A stretch of 64,000 nucleotides of DNA. Source: Lampris incognitus. Taxonomy: Eukaryota > Chordata > Actinopteri > Lampriformes > Lampridae. Below the pieces are notes generated by a model that had not been told where the DNA came from, ran no database searches, and saw nothing but the letters and a program-made list of their open reading frames with translations. Shown here one piece after another: positions 45,614 through 58,400 of the stretch. Position 1 is the stretch's first letter. Each line of letters begins with the position of its first letter. Made by a program: the position numbers and the translations under genes. The DNA is taken from contig NC_079214.1 of NCBI RefSeq assembly GCF_029633865.1, positions 29,023,333 to 29,087,332 of the forward strand. Reading direction: 5' to 3'.

Positions 45614-48078
45614 GATGAGCCGATTCGACTTTGTGTACTCTGTACACGCATTTCACATAGGGATCTGTTACTCATTTGTTTCTAAAATTTGATTTTTCAC
45701 ACAAAGCAGCCAAGTGAAACCGACCAGTGAACCATTGTGCGCGCTGCCTTAAACTATAGTCCGAGAAATGCTGTATATTCTGTTGAAGCTCAAAAATGTT
45801 GCATTACAAAAGACTATCATTGAAATGAACACACCAAGGAAAGACTAATATTTCAAAATGCATTTAAGCAGGAAAAAAAAAACAGAAAACAAAAGTTGCA
45901 GTCTTTCGAAAAATTGACACCCTCAGCATCTCTCAATAACAAGTGAAAATCTACCCTGAAACACAACTCCCTTATCTCTGCACATTTTGGATATTATTGC
46001 CAACACATACAACTGCTCCCAAGTCACGCTTTGAGGAATCAAAACTGTGGTGTTACGACAGCCTGTGATATTACCACATGCACTCTCCATAATTGCTTTG
46101 TCTACTATGGAAAATATAGATCCCCTTAAAGAATCTGCACTTCTACAATGAGGACCCCATCACATAGGATAACAAATAGTTAGTATTTAAGGTCAGTCTG
46201 TCTCCCATTCATTAACCATAGGCACCTCCAGGGATTGTCAATTGTTGGACGTTTGAAATTACCAGTGCACTTTTTCAGCTCCAAGACGCTTGGCAAACCT
46301 TAACTGTCTACAAACAACATATCAGTGCAACTAATGAACAGGATTTCTTTGGAAATAACATTTCAAGCATCCAGCCAAGACTTTGCTGCAGCCAGATTAA
46401 ACAAGATTTTAAGTAATGTGTGTTTTAAAGGTTTAGTTTCAGATACAAGTGAAGACTGTGCTGACCAAGGGGTAAACCGATATGACTAAATAGGTAAAGA
46501 ATAGTGTTTGTGTATTTAAGTGTAATGTGCTTCCTCAATTCATCTGGATGGGTAGCTAGAAATCCAAATTCTTAATTCTAATAATTTAAATTCTTAATTT
46601 GAAAATGCCCACAGATTTCAAATGAAAACAAAACCAGTTTATTTGATTAAGACAATCATGTGGCAATGATTTTATCAGTACAGACAACTGGAACAGTACT
46701 CGGTCACATTTCAATCAGCAATAAAAACATCTCAATTGATATAAACACTCATAGGCACCAAATAAAAAGTATGTGCATATCAGGGGGGTATTAATAATAT
46801 CACATTCAATAAAAACACTACTCAATATTAACGTTGTAGCAGCTAGATTGCCACACAAATTAAAAAGAATTCCCCTCTCTTTAGGCAGATCCTAACCATG
46901 CAAGATTAACATCAAGTTTCTGTTAAACACTGTCCATGTGCCCTCACCTGCCCCCCCCTTTTTTTTTTTTAACATTAGCACATGGCAATGAAAGAGACAA
47001 CACAAGCCAACATCAGTGGTACAGTCCACAATGTGCAGCCAAGAGTTTGGTTTGCACTGAGATTTTCTTGAAATGCCTTTTTTGATAGCTTTGTTTTTAT
47101 CGTTCCTCATTCCACCACATTTCCTTGACTGATTGCTTTAAGTAAAGAGAAACTTGTTTTTTTTAAGCGGTAAATTTGTTGTACAAATCAATAATCGAAC
47201 ACTAAAAAGAGCCAGTGACTTTTGCAGCGTTTGTACTAATTACCAGTGGGGTTTTAAACTATAGACTGGAAACAGTTACATGGTCATGGTTCCAGTGCAG
47301 GCAGGAAGGAGTGCAGCGTCCTCTAGTGATCATGAAAGGTACAACGTTGATCAAAACCTAAGGGGAAAAAAAATAAAAATTAGAAAAGATTTGATTGTAC
47401 AGACTGATGGCATGCTTGACATATCCCCATACACTTCCAAGATTGTCAAAAGACTGACAACCTTAAGTAATAACGTTTAATTTCAATTTCCATTGCCCTA
47501 CAGCACCAATTCTTGGAGTTGGACCGGGACGGCTGACAAACATATACACATTAAATAGTTACGTGTACCTAGTTAAATGTGCTCTGCTTTCCTGTCTGTT
47601 TCTCTTTCTCCTCTACCTGCTTTCTCTCGAGGTGTGGAGCAACTGCAAGTAATTAAGTAAGCTGACTGAATCAAAAGGAACAGAGGTGTCAGACATATCG
47701 GGTTTAGTTTCTGGCTCAGCTTAGTTTTTAGTAGTTTAGGGAGAAGAACTGGGTTCGCTGGCCCATTGCGTGATTGGCCCTGTTTCTTCCCCATCTTTTG
47801 CTCTGTTTGGCTGGGATCTCAAACTCTTTTTGAGTACGATTCTTTTTTTTCTCCTCCCCTTAATAAATACTTGGTTACTCAGTGGTTGTGGCATCCTTTG
47901 GTGTCTAGTTGAGCCTTTAGTTTTTGAGAAGCTGCAACATATTTTTTGCTTCAGTGTTGTAGCTGTGCGTTTTGTTTGGCGCAGTTACTCCCGACTGTAA
48001 ACTGTCATAGTAACTTTTTTCCTCGCTCCACCTTAGCTGATAAATAGTCTGACTGTGTCACGTTACCTTGACACCGTT
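45614..48078. other. Intergenic, no gene recognised
   Basis: AT-rich DNA between adpgk and ctsb. No convincing ORF. 47500-48078 may be a decayed retroelement leader, but nothing diagnostic was found. Confidence 0.4.
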
Positions 48079-48094
48079 TAGTTTGCCATTTTTT

Positions 48095-48495
48095 GTTGTT
48101 TTATAAATTCATTTCCGATTTTTCCCTTTTTTTCCCCTCCCAATTTAGAGGCCAATCGATCCCTATTTTAGTTCAAACACCCACCCTCGTACTGCATGTG
48201 TTTGCCAACTGCATCTCTCCGGCCGGCAATCTCGAAGGAGACGCCTCGCCACTTTCGTGACAAGGCGAATCCAGACCGAACCACTACTTTTTCAAACACA
48301 CACACACACACATTCATGTGACGAACACAAGCCGACTCCGCCCCTCTCCCAAAGACAGCGTTGCCAATTACTGCTGCTTCATCGAGTCCGGCCATAGTCG
48401 GATCTGACGAGACCAGGGCGTGAACCCCAGTCCCCAGTGGGCAACTGCTTCGACACAAAGCTGATGCTTAGACCGCTACAACACCGCGGACACCT
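48095..48495 (-). mobile_element. SINE family B
   Basis: The minus strand begins with a tRNA-like head (A-box-like TAGCGGTCTAAG, B-box-like GGGTTCACGCC) and ends in GGGATCGATTGGCCTCTAAA and a T-rich tail (plus strand, left). Flanks TAGTTTGCCATTTTT (about 48079) and TAGTTTGCTATTTTT (48496) form a 15-bp duplication with one mismatch. Confidence 0.8.
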
Positions 48496-48916
48496 AGTTT
48501 GCTATTTTTGGCATAGCACCTACGTGTTGTGTTTGGTAGTTTTGTGCACATGTGTTCTGGATGTCACCAAGCTTGTGCTGCTGTTTGCAGGCAGTGACTT
48601 TTTTGCATGCTATGCTATTTGGGGCTGTGTTTGTATCAGACTGTAATAGTAGTGATGGGCAGACCGATTCTTCTCACAGAATAAGTATGCCTAAATTTAA
48701 CCGCATCAATGACTGCTATATCCTGTCTGAAATAGCATATTTTACAAGCATGGGCACATAATCTGATGGATCAGATTTCAGTGCAACACCTGCTCTGTCC
48801 AGTGTCATTGCGAAATCATTGATCTGAACTGGCCAGAGAGAAATGCAATAAAGTTGATATTTCTGGTGAAATAGAGATGACACTCAATTGCTTTTAACAT
48901 TATACCTATTCACACC

Positions 48917-49313
48917 ATTCCATTATCCAAGCCGCTTATCCCAATTGGGGTAGCGGGTTGCTTGAGCCTAGCCCAGCAGTCTTTGGGCGGCAGGGCGGGG
49001 AGACACCCTGGACAGGCCGCCAGTCCATCACAGGACCGAAACATTCGCACCTCGGGACAATTTAGTATGGCCGATTCACCTGACCTACACGTCTTTGGAC
49101 TGTGGGAGGAAACCGGGGCACCCGGAGGAAACCCACACAGACACAGGGAGAACACGCAAACTCCACACAGAGGACAACCCCCAAGGATGGACAACCTTGG
49201 GGTTCAAACCCAGGACCTTCTTGCTGCGAGGCGACTGCACCAACCACTGCGCCACCATGCTGCCCTTTTGCTGTGAGGTGACTGTGCTAACTACTGCGCC
49301 ACCGTGCCGCCCC
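48917..49313 (-). mobile_element. SINE family C, copy with duplicated head
   Basis: Same structure as the 4028-4430 copy. The first ~45 bases of the tRNA-like head are present twice (49226-49263 and 49266-49312). Confidence 0.75.
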
Positions 49314-49458
49314 TATTAAAACCAACTAGTATAGTAAATTATATTTTCACATCAATATACACTAATATTAAGGGCAGAAAACTCTGGAATTCTCCCGTTT
49401 CAAATACGAAATAGGTCACCTACGTGATTTGTGCAGATCCACTGAGAAATAATTGAGT

Positions 49459-49476
49459 GGGGGGGGGGGGGGGGGG
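49459..49476 (+). repeat. 18-base G run
   Basis: Uninterrupted poly-G, able to form G-quadruplexes and prone to sequencing error. Confidence 0.95.
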
Positions 49477-50071
49477 AATAGAGAGCCTGCCTACTCAAAG
49501 CGACTTCAATAGAGAGACAATAGAGTGTGAACATCTAGTGCTGTGAATGCGCGTGCATGGACAGTCAGCAAAAGGCAGCAGCCAATCAATTTGCTAGTCA
49601 CAGTACAATGAGAGCCAAGACCATCAGTCTGTGACCTGCTGTGAGAAAAAGCCGAAATAAAGTTGCCACAGTGGCATGTGCCAGCTACGAAACTACAGAG
49701 AAGGCGTCAACTGAAAACCAAGAAATACCTGCAAGTCCGAAAGCCTGAGGTAAGAGACCAAATTGGAGAAAACCAGAATTATTAGCAAGCTGACAAACAC
49801 CAATGGCAGCAGTTTGCTAGAACCGCCCTTTACAACCGCTGTGCCGCGGCACACTGCTGTGAGAGATCTTCAGGGGTGCCGTGGGAAATTATCCAATTCC
49901 ACTTAACGGGTCCAGAAAAATGTATCTTAAGCTGCGCTAAATAATTAATTTCATACAGCGCTCATTGAACGTCTATGGTTGCGCTATGGTGGTAGGCCTA
50001 CGCAGTCAATTTCTAATGAAGTACTCTCCTATGCCTGTGGGGGTGGTAGGTAGCACGATTAATAATTATTT

Positions 50072-52395
50072 TTGATTTCAGACAGTAGAATTAGAGATGC
50101 CAGTAAACCGTTAGCCACAAGTGACAAAGTGCTAAAAATGGAGAAATATTTGAAGAGAAAAGATGCTTCTGATCATGTTGATCCTGATCGAAGTTGGACT
50201 AACCCAGACGAAGAGCCCACTACAAGTGGGGGTCAAAAGAAACCAAAAACAGTGAGCTCATCAAGGCAATACAGTGACACTTATCGGTCATTTGGATTTT
50301 CTTCCATGGGAGATTCTATCGCACCGATTCCGTTGTGCTTAATATGTCGGGGAAAAGCTAGCCAACAGTGCCATGGTCCCTAGTAAGCTTAAACGTCACC
50401 TGCAAACAAAACACCCGTCTCTCCAAAACAAGAGTATTTTGTTCGCTTGCGTGATCACACTGAGAAAAGGCAATTCTGATGCGGAAGACCACAAAGGCGT
50501 ATGAGAAAGCTCTTGAAGCTAGCTACCTAGTAGCTGAACTCGTGGCCAAAGCAAAAAAGCTACACACAGTGGCAGAGACATTAATATTACCGGCCTGCAA
50601 AGCCATTGTGAACAAAATGCTTGGCCCAGATGTGGTTAAAGAAATTGCCAAAGTTCACCTCTCAGATAACACGATTGCCAGACGCATCGATGACATGTCT
50701 GCAGACGTTGAAAGTGGTGTTTTGGAAAAGATACGTTCCCGTGGGAAATTTGCATTGTAACTTGAGTCGACAGACATCAGTGGACATGCTCAACTCTCGG
50801 CTATGGTGCGCTTTGTGGATGGAGACACCGTCAAGAGAAAATTTCCTTTTTTGCAAGGCACTGCCTGAAAAAAAAAAAAAAACAACAGGGGAGGAAATTT
50901 TTCAGGTCACGTCAGAGTATCTCGAACAAGGAGGACTTCAGTGGGACAATTGCATGCGTCTGCACTGATGGAGCAGCAGTCATGGTCAGGCGCAGCAAGG
51001 GCTTCGTTAACAGAGTGAGGGAGAGAAACCCAGATGTTGTGATCACACACTGCTTTTTGCACCACGAGGCACTTGTTGCTAAAACTTTACCAGCGGATCT
51101 AGCTTATGTGTTGAATGGTGTCGTGTGTATGGCAAACTTTGTCAAAACAAGACCCCTGAAAAGCCGCTTATTTGCAATTTTATGTGAGGAGATGGGAGCG
51201 GAGCATAAGGCCTTATTGCTCCATACGGAGGGCCGCTGGTTATCTCATGGGAAAGTACTGGCCCGCGTGTATGAGTTGCGTGAGGAACTGAAAACCTTTT
51301 TAACCGATGAGAAGTGTGATGATGCAAAGCTGCTTGCAAGTGATGAATGATATGCAAGGCTCGCATACATGGCGGATATTTTTCCAACACCTGAATGAAC
51401 CGAATACTCGAATGCAAGGCCAAAACGAAAATCTGCTCACAGGCACGGACAAGATAAACGGATTCCGTTCAAAGGTCTCCCTCTGGCGACAACACCTGGA
51501 AAGGGACACTCAAAATGTTCCCCGACCCAAAAATGCCGAGGATGTCGACACTGCTGCATTGTGTGAAATAATAAGTGAACATTTGAAAACCTTTAGAGAA
51601 ATTATCCTTTTACTTCCCCTCAGCCTCCACCAAACCTTTATTTATTTATTTCTGATTTCTCCCAATTTAGTGGCCAATCGATCCCTATTTTAATTCAAAC
51701 ACCCACCCTCATACTGAGTGCGTTCGCCAACTGCATCTCTCCGGCCGGCAGTCTCGAAAGAGACGCCTCGCCATATTCGTGACAAGGCGAATCCAGGCCG
51801 AACCACTGCTTTTTCCCCCCCGACACACACACAGACGCATTCATGTGACGAACACAAGCCGACTCCGACCCCCTCCCGAAGACAGCATTGTCAATTATCG
51901 CTGCTTCATCGAGTCCGGCCATAGTCAGATCTGACGAGACTGAGCTGCGAACCCCGGTTCCCAGTGGGCAACTGCATCGACACAAAGCCGATACTTAGAC
52001 CGCTACACCACCGCGGACTAGATCCACTGAATCTTTTGACTGGGTCAGGGACCCATATAGCTCGGCAGTACTTTTCGGAAAGGACATGACTTTGCAGGAG
52101 CAAGAGCAACTCATGGAACTGAGACAAGACGGTATTTTAAAACTGAGCTATGCTGATCCATTTCTGGATAGTTTTTGGTTGACTGCCGCTAAGAACTTTC
52201 CAATCGTGGCGAACAGAGCCATCACAACGGTGCCCCCATTTTCCACAACCTATCTCTACGAGCTTGGCTTTTCAAGCCTAACTACCATAAAAACTAAAAA
52301 CAGAGACTGACAGAGCAGTCAAGCAAGAGCTCCGTGTGTCCCTCTCGTCGATTCCTGCCTGGATATCAGCTTTGTGTTCATCGAAACAGGCCCAG
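50072..52395 (+). pseudogene. ZBED5/GTF2IRD2-like hAT transposase, broken
   Basis: Pieces in order: N-terminal region with a BED-like finger ([11 protein letters not shown], then [13 protein letters not shown] in another frame), [20 protein letters not shown], the catalytic-domain stretch ([20 protein letters not shown]), [40 protein letters not shown] with [20 protein letters not shown], and after the SINE the C-terminal dimerisation part ([20 protein letters not shown]). At least four frameshifts or stops are present. Confidence 0.8.
51640..52017 (-). mobile_element. SINE family B, nested in hAT
   Basis: Head at the right (minus strand GTCCGCGGTGGTGTAGCGG, with B box GGTTCGCAGCTC) and tail at the left (minus strand ...TAAATTGGGAGAAATCAG). 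It splits the hAT transposase between the KTFREI stretch and the C-terminal domain. Confidence 0.85.
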
Positions 52396-53041
52396 GTTTC
52401 GCACTGAGTGAGTATACCTCCAAGTCCTTATATTACATACTATGATAGGCCATGTACTGTTTCGTTTTGTAACATTTGGGATGGTAGTGTGCTGTAGGAC
52501 TTTTTCTATGTCAAAAATGTGCCGTGGCTCAAAAAACACTGCTAGAAAAGCGACAGCAGCAGAGCAAGTATGGCTGCCAACCATCTGGCAGTGCTCAAGA
52601 GAGCAAAAGGCAGACGGCTGAAAAGGGCAAGGCATATGGCAAAAACAACGAAAGTGGGCCTTTGAGACACTGGTCAAGACCAAGAAGAAAAAATAAGGAC
52701 AGAACTCCCTAGCACCCCCACCAGTCCTAAAGCATGGGATACTCTCATATTCACATTTGCAATTTTTCTTGTCACATTTTAACATGGTTTCTGGCAGATC
52801 GATATGGAGAGTAATAATTTTGAAAATCTAATTAGTCGTGTACCTGGTGGGGCAGCCCTTTGTTAACTTTCTTTGTAAATGTGAACATATCTTATGTAAA
52901 AAGGTAAATTTGCACTAAATAAATACTTAACTTTGCTCAATCTTGTAACCAGCACCAGAGTAATCCTAAAAGACCTCAGAAATGAGCATTTAGTAGCCAT
53001 AATATTTTCACCTTTGTGCTCTTTTGGTCCCAACTTACATG
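52396..53041 (-). other. ctsb 3' flank / probable 3' UTR
   Basis: Follows the ctsb stop. No ORF recognised and no clear AATAAA on the minus strand. Confidence 0.4.
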
Positions 53042-53115
53042 TTACTTAGGGATTCCAGCCACTATCTCTGACTCGATGCCACAGTGGTCCTCACCACGCA
53101 AGATCTTAAAGAAAC
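53042..53115 (-). CDS. ctsb: ctsb terminal coding exon
   Basis: Acceptor CTTCAG|GT. Encodes [23 protein letters not shown] and a TAA stop. Confidence 0.96.
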
Positions 53116-56100
53116 CTGAAGAAAAACAAGAGATAAAATGTGAATAAGGAGACTGTTTGATTGTCGTGAGGCAAGCTTGTGTACGTCAGTGATTTTCTGG
53201 GAGTGTATCTGAGCGTACAAAGAAAAGACTGTGCGACCATTCTGAGTTTGACAAAACAACGGGGATCAAACATGTATCAGAGAATTAACTGCTAGAGAAG
53301 ATAAGGACGATCATTCAACCGTTATCCTTAGGTGTCTGTGTCGGCTACTGTACTGAAAATCGCAACCCACAGGCTTTTATTATCTCTTTCAACATAGTTC
53401 ACACCATTTCTGGTGCACCAAGTAGCAACATACATACTTTTGTCATATTGGTTGCGTCAGACTACTATTAGGCTCTAGCTACAAAACTACTTGGTATATC
53501 GGCTCACTGGTCGGTGCAATTTGAACTTCATTAGCTCAAGAACTGATAGTATAAAAGTGAAACATAATGTTAAACATCAGTGAAAACCCACCTTTACAAA
53601 AGACTTGTACCCCCTTCATGCCACAATTTACTCTGTTTTGCCCAGATTTGTTTTCTTTAAAAATGACTGTTTATAAGTGCCATACAGACTAATTTCTCAC
53701 AACCTAGCACTGTGTGTGCAGGATACTGTGTCTGTCTGTACCATTATCGCCCCAGTCAGTGTTCCATGAGTTTGCACACAGCCAGTAGGGGACACCATTT
53801 TCCTCTCCCCATCCCAAGATCTTGATGGCATGGCCACCCAGCGCAGACCCAGACACATGCTGATACACACCTGGAAACAAAGGGGGGAGGGCAAAAAAAA
53901 AAAAAAGAGAAGGTGAATGTGCTTTGCAAACAACTGAATCACAAGTGCATGAAGGAATGTGGGAAAAAAAGCTTTAGTTTAAAGTATATTGACTAAACAT
54001 CAAAACCCAAGTACTTTGTGATCATTCTGCGATCCATTTTTTACATCTTAAGTTATTCCTCTACAGTAGCTGTTTTCCCCATTTCCTCCTGATAACAGGC
54101 TCAATTCAACCTCTACCATCCGAGTTGTACACCCCTTCAGTTACTAACGAAGCCCCCCCATTACACAGGACCACTCATCCCCTCAAATTCTCAGTTACTG
54201 CAATCAAGCCATCATTATAGTCCCCCTGGCCAAGAAAAACACCTACAAAAAGTCCTTCATTTCCCTCAGCCATAAGCACACAAATTAAAATAAGCGGTTT
54301 ATCACTTCCATACAGAGTTAAATAACTTCTTTTTAACCTTTCTCCATTTTCAATTGTTTAACTTTTTTACTAATCTTGTGGCTTTTTAATTTATTGCCTG
54401 TTTTTGTCATTTGTGTTGTCTGATGTATCGGCCATGTCAAAGAAGAGTTTCTGTTATATTGTGACAAAAATCTTGAATTATGTTCAACATTTTATATTTA
54501 TGCACATATTCTCACCAGATTTGTAAAGCGGGAAGTCCTCGTAGACTGTGAACGCTCCTTCCACTGGGCCATTCTTAGAGATCTCACTCTGAATCTGCGT
54601 CACATCTGCCTGTACGCTGTAAGAGGTCTTACCTACAACACAGGTAAGGTTCAGGTTTTGTAAAGCGTGTGTGTACACAGCCGTGGTCTCCAATTCATGC
54701 AGTGGTATACTTTCTTTAAAAGGGAACGTTTGTTTTACGAGGGCTTGTGATAACTGTACATACACACAAATTGTAATCAGTCAGTTACAATGGCGGGGAT
54801 TCCAATACAAAAATTTTCTTTCAGGGATGTCAACTACTGTGTGACCACATCCGTCATCCAATGTGTGCATTTCTTCTCAAACAAACAAAAAAGAAACAAA
54901 ACATGCATGACATGGTACAAATGCAAAGGAAAAGCAGCTCCTTAATTTTATCAAAATGGGTGCCTACAGAAGAACTACAGCATGCATGTTACTTACCAAA
55001 GTGCTTGTCTTGATCATAGCCAGGCGTGTACCCAGTCTCACACCTGTTGACGCAATCCGGCGTGTCTCCCTCCTCCCCACTGCAGGCAGGTCTGGTACCA
55101 TTCACGTGGTGCTCACAGGGAGGAATGCTGTAGGGCCTGCAACCTGTGAGTGCAAGGTAAAAACCTGAATAAATACTTTTGTGTGCATCGCTCATCGATA
55201 GGCCTTGGGGGAGAGGGGTATGCACTGCTGTTTAAAACTGCAGAAAAAAAGTCAATGCTGATATGCAAATGTTGGAACACAACTAGGTGTAATGGAGAAC
55301 AGAATCACACTCACCAACATGAGAGTCATAAAGACCTCCAGAGACCAGTCCCTCATTGGTCCAAAAGTCCCACGCAGCTGAGGGGTAGCCACCATTACAA
55401 CTGCAAAAATAGAGGCACAGGCCTTTTTTTTTTTTTTTTTTTAAACATCCTTGTATTACCATAGGTAAATAATTAGGTGGCCAGTGCCCCTACTGCCACA
55501 CTACCAATATGTGCTCAGCCCATTCATAAAGAACAGTCATACACCTCTTAAGGGCACTATGTGGACTCCCATTTTAACTTCTAGCTGCCAATATGTCAAA
55601 TATTGAATTATCACAACGCTCTAGAATATGGTTCTCTCAAGGAACACCTCTAGGATGACCAGTTTTTACACTACATGATAATGAAAACACACAATAGTCA
55701 CATGCAGCTGCATCTTACCCCATGCCACAGCTATCACAGCAAGTAAGCAGGTCCTCTGAGGAAATCTCTATGCTGACCTTGGCATTACTATGAATACAAA
55801 CACGATCAGAGATGGCTTCGGCAGCACCAAATGCCTGTGGGCAAAAAAGATCAACATATAATGCATACAGAAAAGAAAGTCAGTCCCAGAGCATAGTAAG
55901 ACAATCGTTTTTTTTTCAATGGACAAAAAGGTTGCAGTCAATGACGAGGATTTCAGGGGGCATAACTAATGTAGGTAATCCCATTTTCCAGATTTGAGTC
56001 ACACTGGAACCATCTAGTTATTCTTAAAATTGGAGTGCCAAATTGCAATACTGAGAAAAAGCCTAGATTTCTTTCATCAGTTTAAAAAAAAAAAAAACCA

Positions 56101-58149
56101 CAACAACATTCAAGTAAGGAAAAAAAAAACAAGACTTAGGATAAACCTTGTATATGGCTGGACTACAACTTCATTTAGAAAGCAGCCGTTTTTGCATGAA
56201 TACATTTAGAAAGCGATGTTTTGACAATCGGTTCCACAAACAGTGGCTGTGCTGGACTGCCGATCCGGAGAGAGCTGCAGACTACCACATGCCTCCTCCG
56301 ATACATGAGTCGCCAGCCGCTTCTATTCACCCGACAGTGAGGCGTTTCACCAGGGGGACGCAGCGCGTGGGAGGATCACACTATTCCCCCCAGTTCCCCC
56401 TCCCCCAAACAGGCGCCCCGACCGACCAGGGGAGGCGCTAATGCACCAACCAGGACAAATGCCCACATCTGGCTTCCCACCTGCAGACAGCCAATTGTCA
56501 AGTCAATTTTATTTGTATAGCCCAATATCACAAATTTGCTTCAATGGGCTTTACAGCCACACGACATCCTGTCCTTAGACCCTCGCTTCAGATAAGGAAC
56601 AACTCCCTAAAAAAAAAAAAAAAACCCTTCAACAGGGAGGGGAAAAAAAATAGGAAGAAACCTCCGGGAGAGCAACAGAGGAGGTATCTCTCTCCCAAGA
56701 CGGACAACTGTGTCTGTAGGGACGCCCGACCAAGCCAAATCGGAGATCCCCATGTTGGTAGGCAACAGAATAGACCGCTACGTCACCTGGACGCACTGAC
56801 AAATTAATTTTTTTATATGAAATCCTTATTTGACTATAATCACTGCTGCCACGATCACTGGAAAGTCTGGGTGTGACATCCCTTATAAACGCTCTTCAAG
56901 TTACCACCAACTGTCTGAAGACACTAATTTTCGCTTGAACTGCATGTGGCCATTAGTGCTGGTGTTTGTGATTTGGACTAGAACAATAATATTGGCATCT
57001 CTGGAAAGCTAACATTCTCCCCTGTCTTGTCATAATGGTTGATAAGAAATTTAGGGAGGCCACCGCCCCACTAAAAGCAATCTAATAACATCCATGCCTG
57101 CCATGGTCACTACGGGGTTAATTTTCAGTGGCTCCATATCCAAATTTCTTCTAAATATATTAAGCTACATATGTACCAAGTTTGATGCTTTTATCACAAA
57201 ATGCACAATTTTTATGCTAAGCTGCCCCACTATTACGTTCGTTAGCATGCGAACCATTGTGCCGATTCATGGCCAATAGGAAAACTCCCACCTTCGTATT
57301 TACCAACAACGTCGTTGGTCCGCCGACGAATGGTGAAACTCCATCACTCACTCACAAAACAACCGCATGTGTAGGGCTGGCCCAGCTGTTGCAGTCCAGC
57401 CAAAAATCTTAATCCTTGATATAGTGTTTATTTCCTTACCCAGCAGGATCCACAGGATCCCTGGTCTCTGATCTCCTTCAAAGTGGGACAATTAGGCCAC
57501 TGTTCTCTGGAGTCAAAATTTTTAGGCAGCCTCACGTCTCCAGCATACTGAACCCTGCAGAGGGCAACATAGAACCAACATGCACACACCGTGATTTATA
57601 CAACATGGAATCACTGATTTATGGATCAGTGCATGGGACGCATATTTGGGGTCAGAATACAACTGTCACTGCCTTTACCATTTTCATGGACAAAAATAAA
57701 TGTGGTGCATGTGTTTCTGGTGTGTCTAGAACAAATGAATGGATCCGCTTTCAAAGTGGTATTTACACAGAGGTTGAGGTCATCTTTTAATTGTGATTAG
57801 CACACTTAAAAACATTACAAAACAAGCACGACATAAACCATCCTCACATGATCTGAAACTCACATAATGGGCAGTTTAGGTCCTTTGAGGAGTGTCCCAC
57901 ACAGTTTCTTGACATAACTGTAGTCTACATTATGGAAGTTGTGGCCAGCCTGCATGACAGGAGAGAGATTTAGGGAAGTAAAACTCCTGCTGTTAGCAGG
58001 ATGCTACAGACAAGAGCATCATTGTCAGATATTTGTTAACATCTGCCTTTTCCTTAAAATTTGAAGCACAACAAAACCCATAAAGATGTATTCAAATCCA
58101 CTCTTGGAGAGAAGTTTAATATCAGTGAAAAAAATAAATAAATATATAT

Positions 58150-58205
<56 letters not shown>

Positions 58206-58335
58206 TTCTCACCTTCCAGGTAGTGTTGACCTTATTGATGTAGTTGACCATGTCACTGGATAAAGGTTTGAGGTGAGGTCTAGCCAGGCTGAGTGACAAG
58301 CCAGCAGCCAAAAACAAGAAGGCTGCACGGCACAT
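53042..58335 (-). CDS. ctsb: Cathepsin B, nine coding exons, 330 aa preproenzyme
   Basis: The coding exons join in phase: 58335-58213, 57949-57864, 57554-57440, 55834-55719, 55400-55315, 55143-54997, 54632-54516, 53870-53742 and 53115-53042. The product is a lysosomal papain-family cysteine protease (human 339 aa). A signal peptide ([18 protein letters not shown]) and propeptide precede the mature enzyme. The catalytic triad is Cys107 (DQGSCGSCW), His277 (GGHAI) and Asn297 (ANSW). The occluding-loop histidines His187-His188 (CEHHVNG), which give dipeptidyl-carboxypeptidase activity, are kept. Glycosylation sequons occur at Asn37 and Asn190. All key residues are present and every intron is GT-AG, so the gene looks functional. 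Fish may have two paralogues; which one this is cannot be told. Confidence 0.97.
53742..53870 (-). CDS. ctsb: ctsb coding exon 8 (active-site His, Asn)
   Basis: Encodes [11 protein letters not shown] and [15 protein letters not shown]. Donor AATG|GTACAG. Confidence 0.97.
54516..54632 (-). CDS. ctsb: ctsb coding exon 7
   Basis: Encodes [20 protein letters not shown] and [18 protein letters not shown]. Donor TCTG|GTGAGA. Confidence 0.96.
54997..55143 (-). CDS. ctsb: ctsb coding exon 6 (occluding loop)
   Basis: Encodes [18 protein letters not shown] and the Cys-rich loop to YDQDKHF. Donor TTTG|GTAAGT. Confidence 0.97.
55315..55400 (-). CDS. ctsb: ctsb coding exon 5
   Basis: Encodes [20 protein letters not shown] and GGLYDSHV. 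Donor GTTG|GTGAGT. Confidence 0.96.
55719..55834 (-). CDS. ctsb: ctsb coding exon 4
   Basis: Encodes [20 protein letters not shown] through [10 protein letters not shown]. Donor ATGGG|GTAAGA. Confidence 0.96.
56255..56797 (-). mobile_element. SINE family A copy interrupted by a LINE tail
   Basis: Body at 56255-56493 and tRNA head at 56698-56797, minus strand, in a ctsb intron. The two parts join at CCAATTG / CAACTG, which may be the target duplication of the inserted 56494-56697 repeat. Confidence 0.8.
56494..56697 (-). repeat. LINE 3' UTR-type repeat nested in SINE
   Basis: Inverse copy of the 42590-42815 repeat (plus strand begins TCAAGTCAATTTTATTTGTA). It holds A and T runs. Confidence 0.7.
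57440..57554 (-). CDS. ctsb: ctsb coding exon 3 (active-site Cys)
   Basis: Encodes [20 protein letters not shown] and [10 protein letters not shown]. Donor TGCTGG|GTAAGG. Confidence 0.97.
57864..57949 (-). CDS. ctsb: ctsb coding exon 2 (propeptide)
   Basis: Encodes [19 protein letters not shown]. Donor ATTAT|GTGAGT, phase 2. Confidence 0.96.
58154..58204. repeat. (CA)n microsatellite beside the ctsb exon-1 donor
   Basis: About 25 CA units. On the gene strand it is (TG)n starting eight bases after the GT donor. Confidence 0.97.
58213..58335 (-). CDS. ctsb: ctsb coding exon 1 (signal peptide, propeptide start)
   Basis: Acceptor TTGTAG|GCAGA lies five bases before the ATG, so a non-coding exon exists upstream. 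Ends ACCTGGAAG|GTGAGA; a long (TG)n tract follows the donor. Confidence 0.96.
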
Positions 58336-58400
58336 TCTGCCTACAAGAGAGGAGGAAGGGTATAGAAATTGACTTGTAATATAACCCATATGGTCTATAC

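Larger units (their letters stand above)
49800..52545 (+). mobile_element. hAT transposon (ZBED/Charlie-like) with SINE insertion
   Basis: Sequence near the left edge (GTGCCGCGGCACACTGCTG) and the right edge (GTGCCGTGGCTCAAAAAACA) looks like hAT terminal regions. A transposase gene in several frames fills 50126-52395, interrupted by a family B SINE at 51640-52017. Borders are approximate. Confidence 0.75.

Noticed and set aside
48380-48495. Possible tRNA gene on the minus strand.
   Set aside because: Head of SINE family B, present again at 51900-52017.
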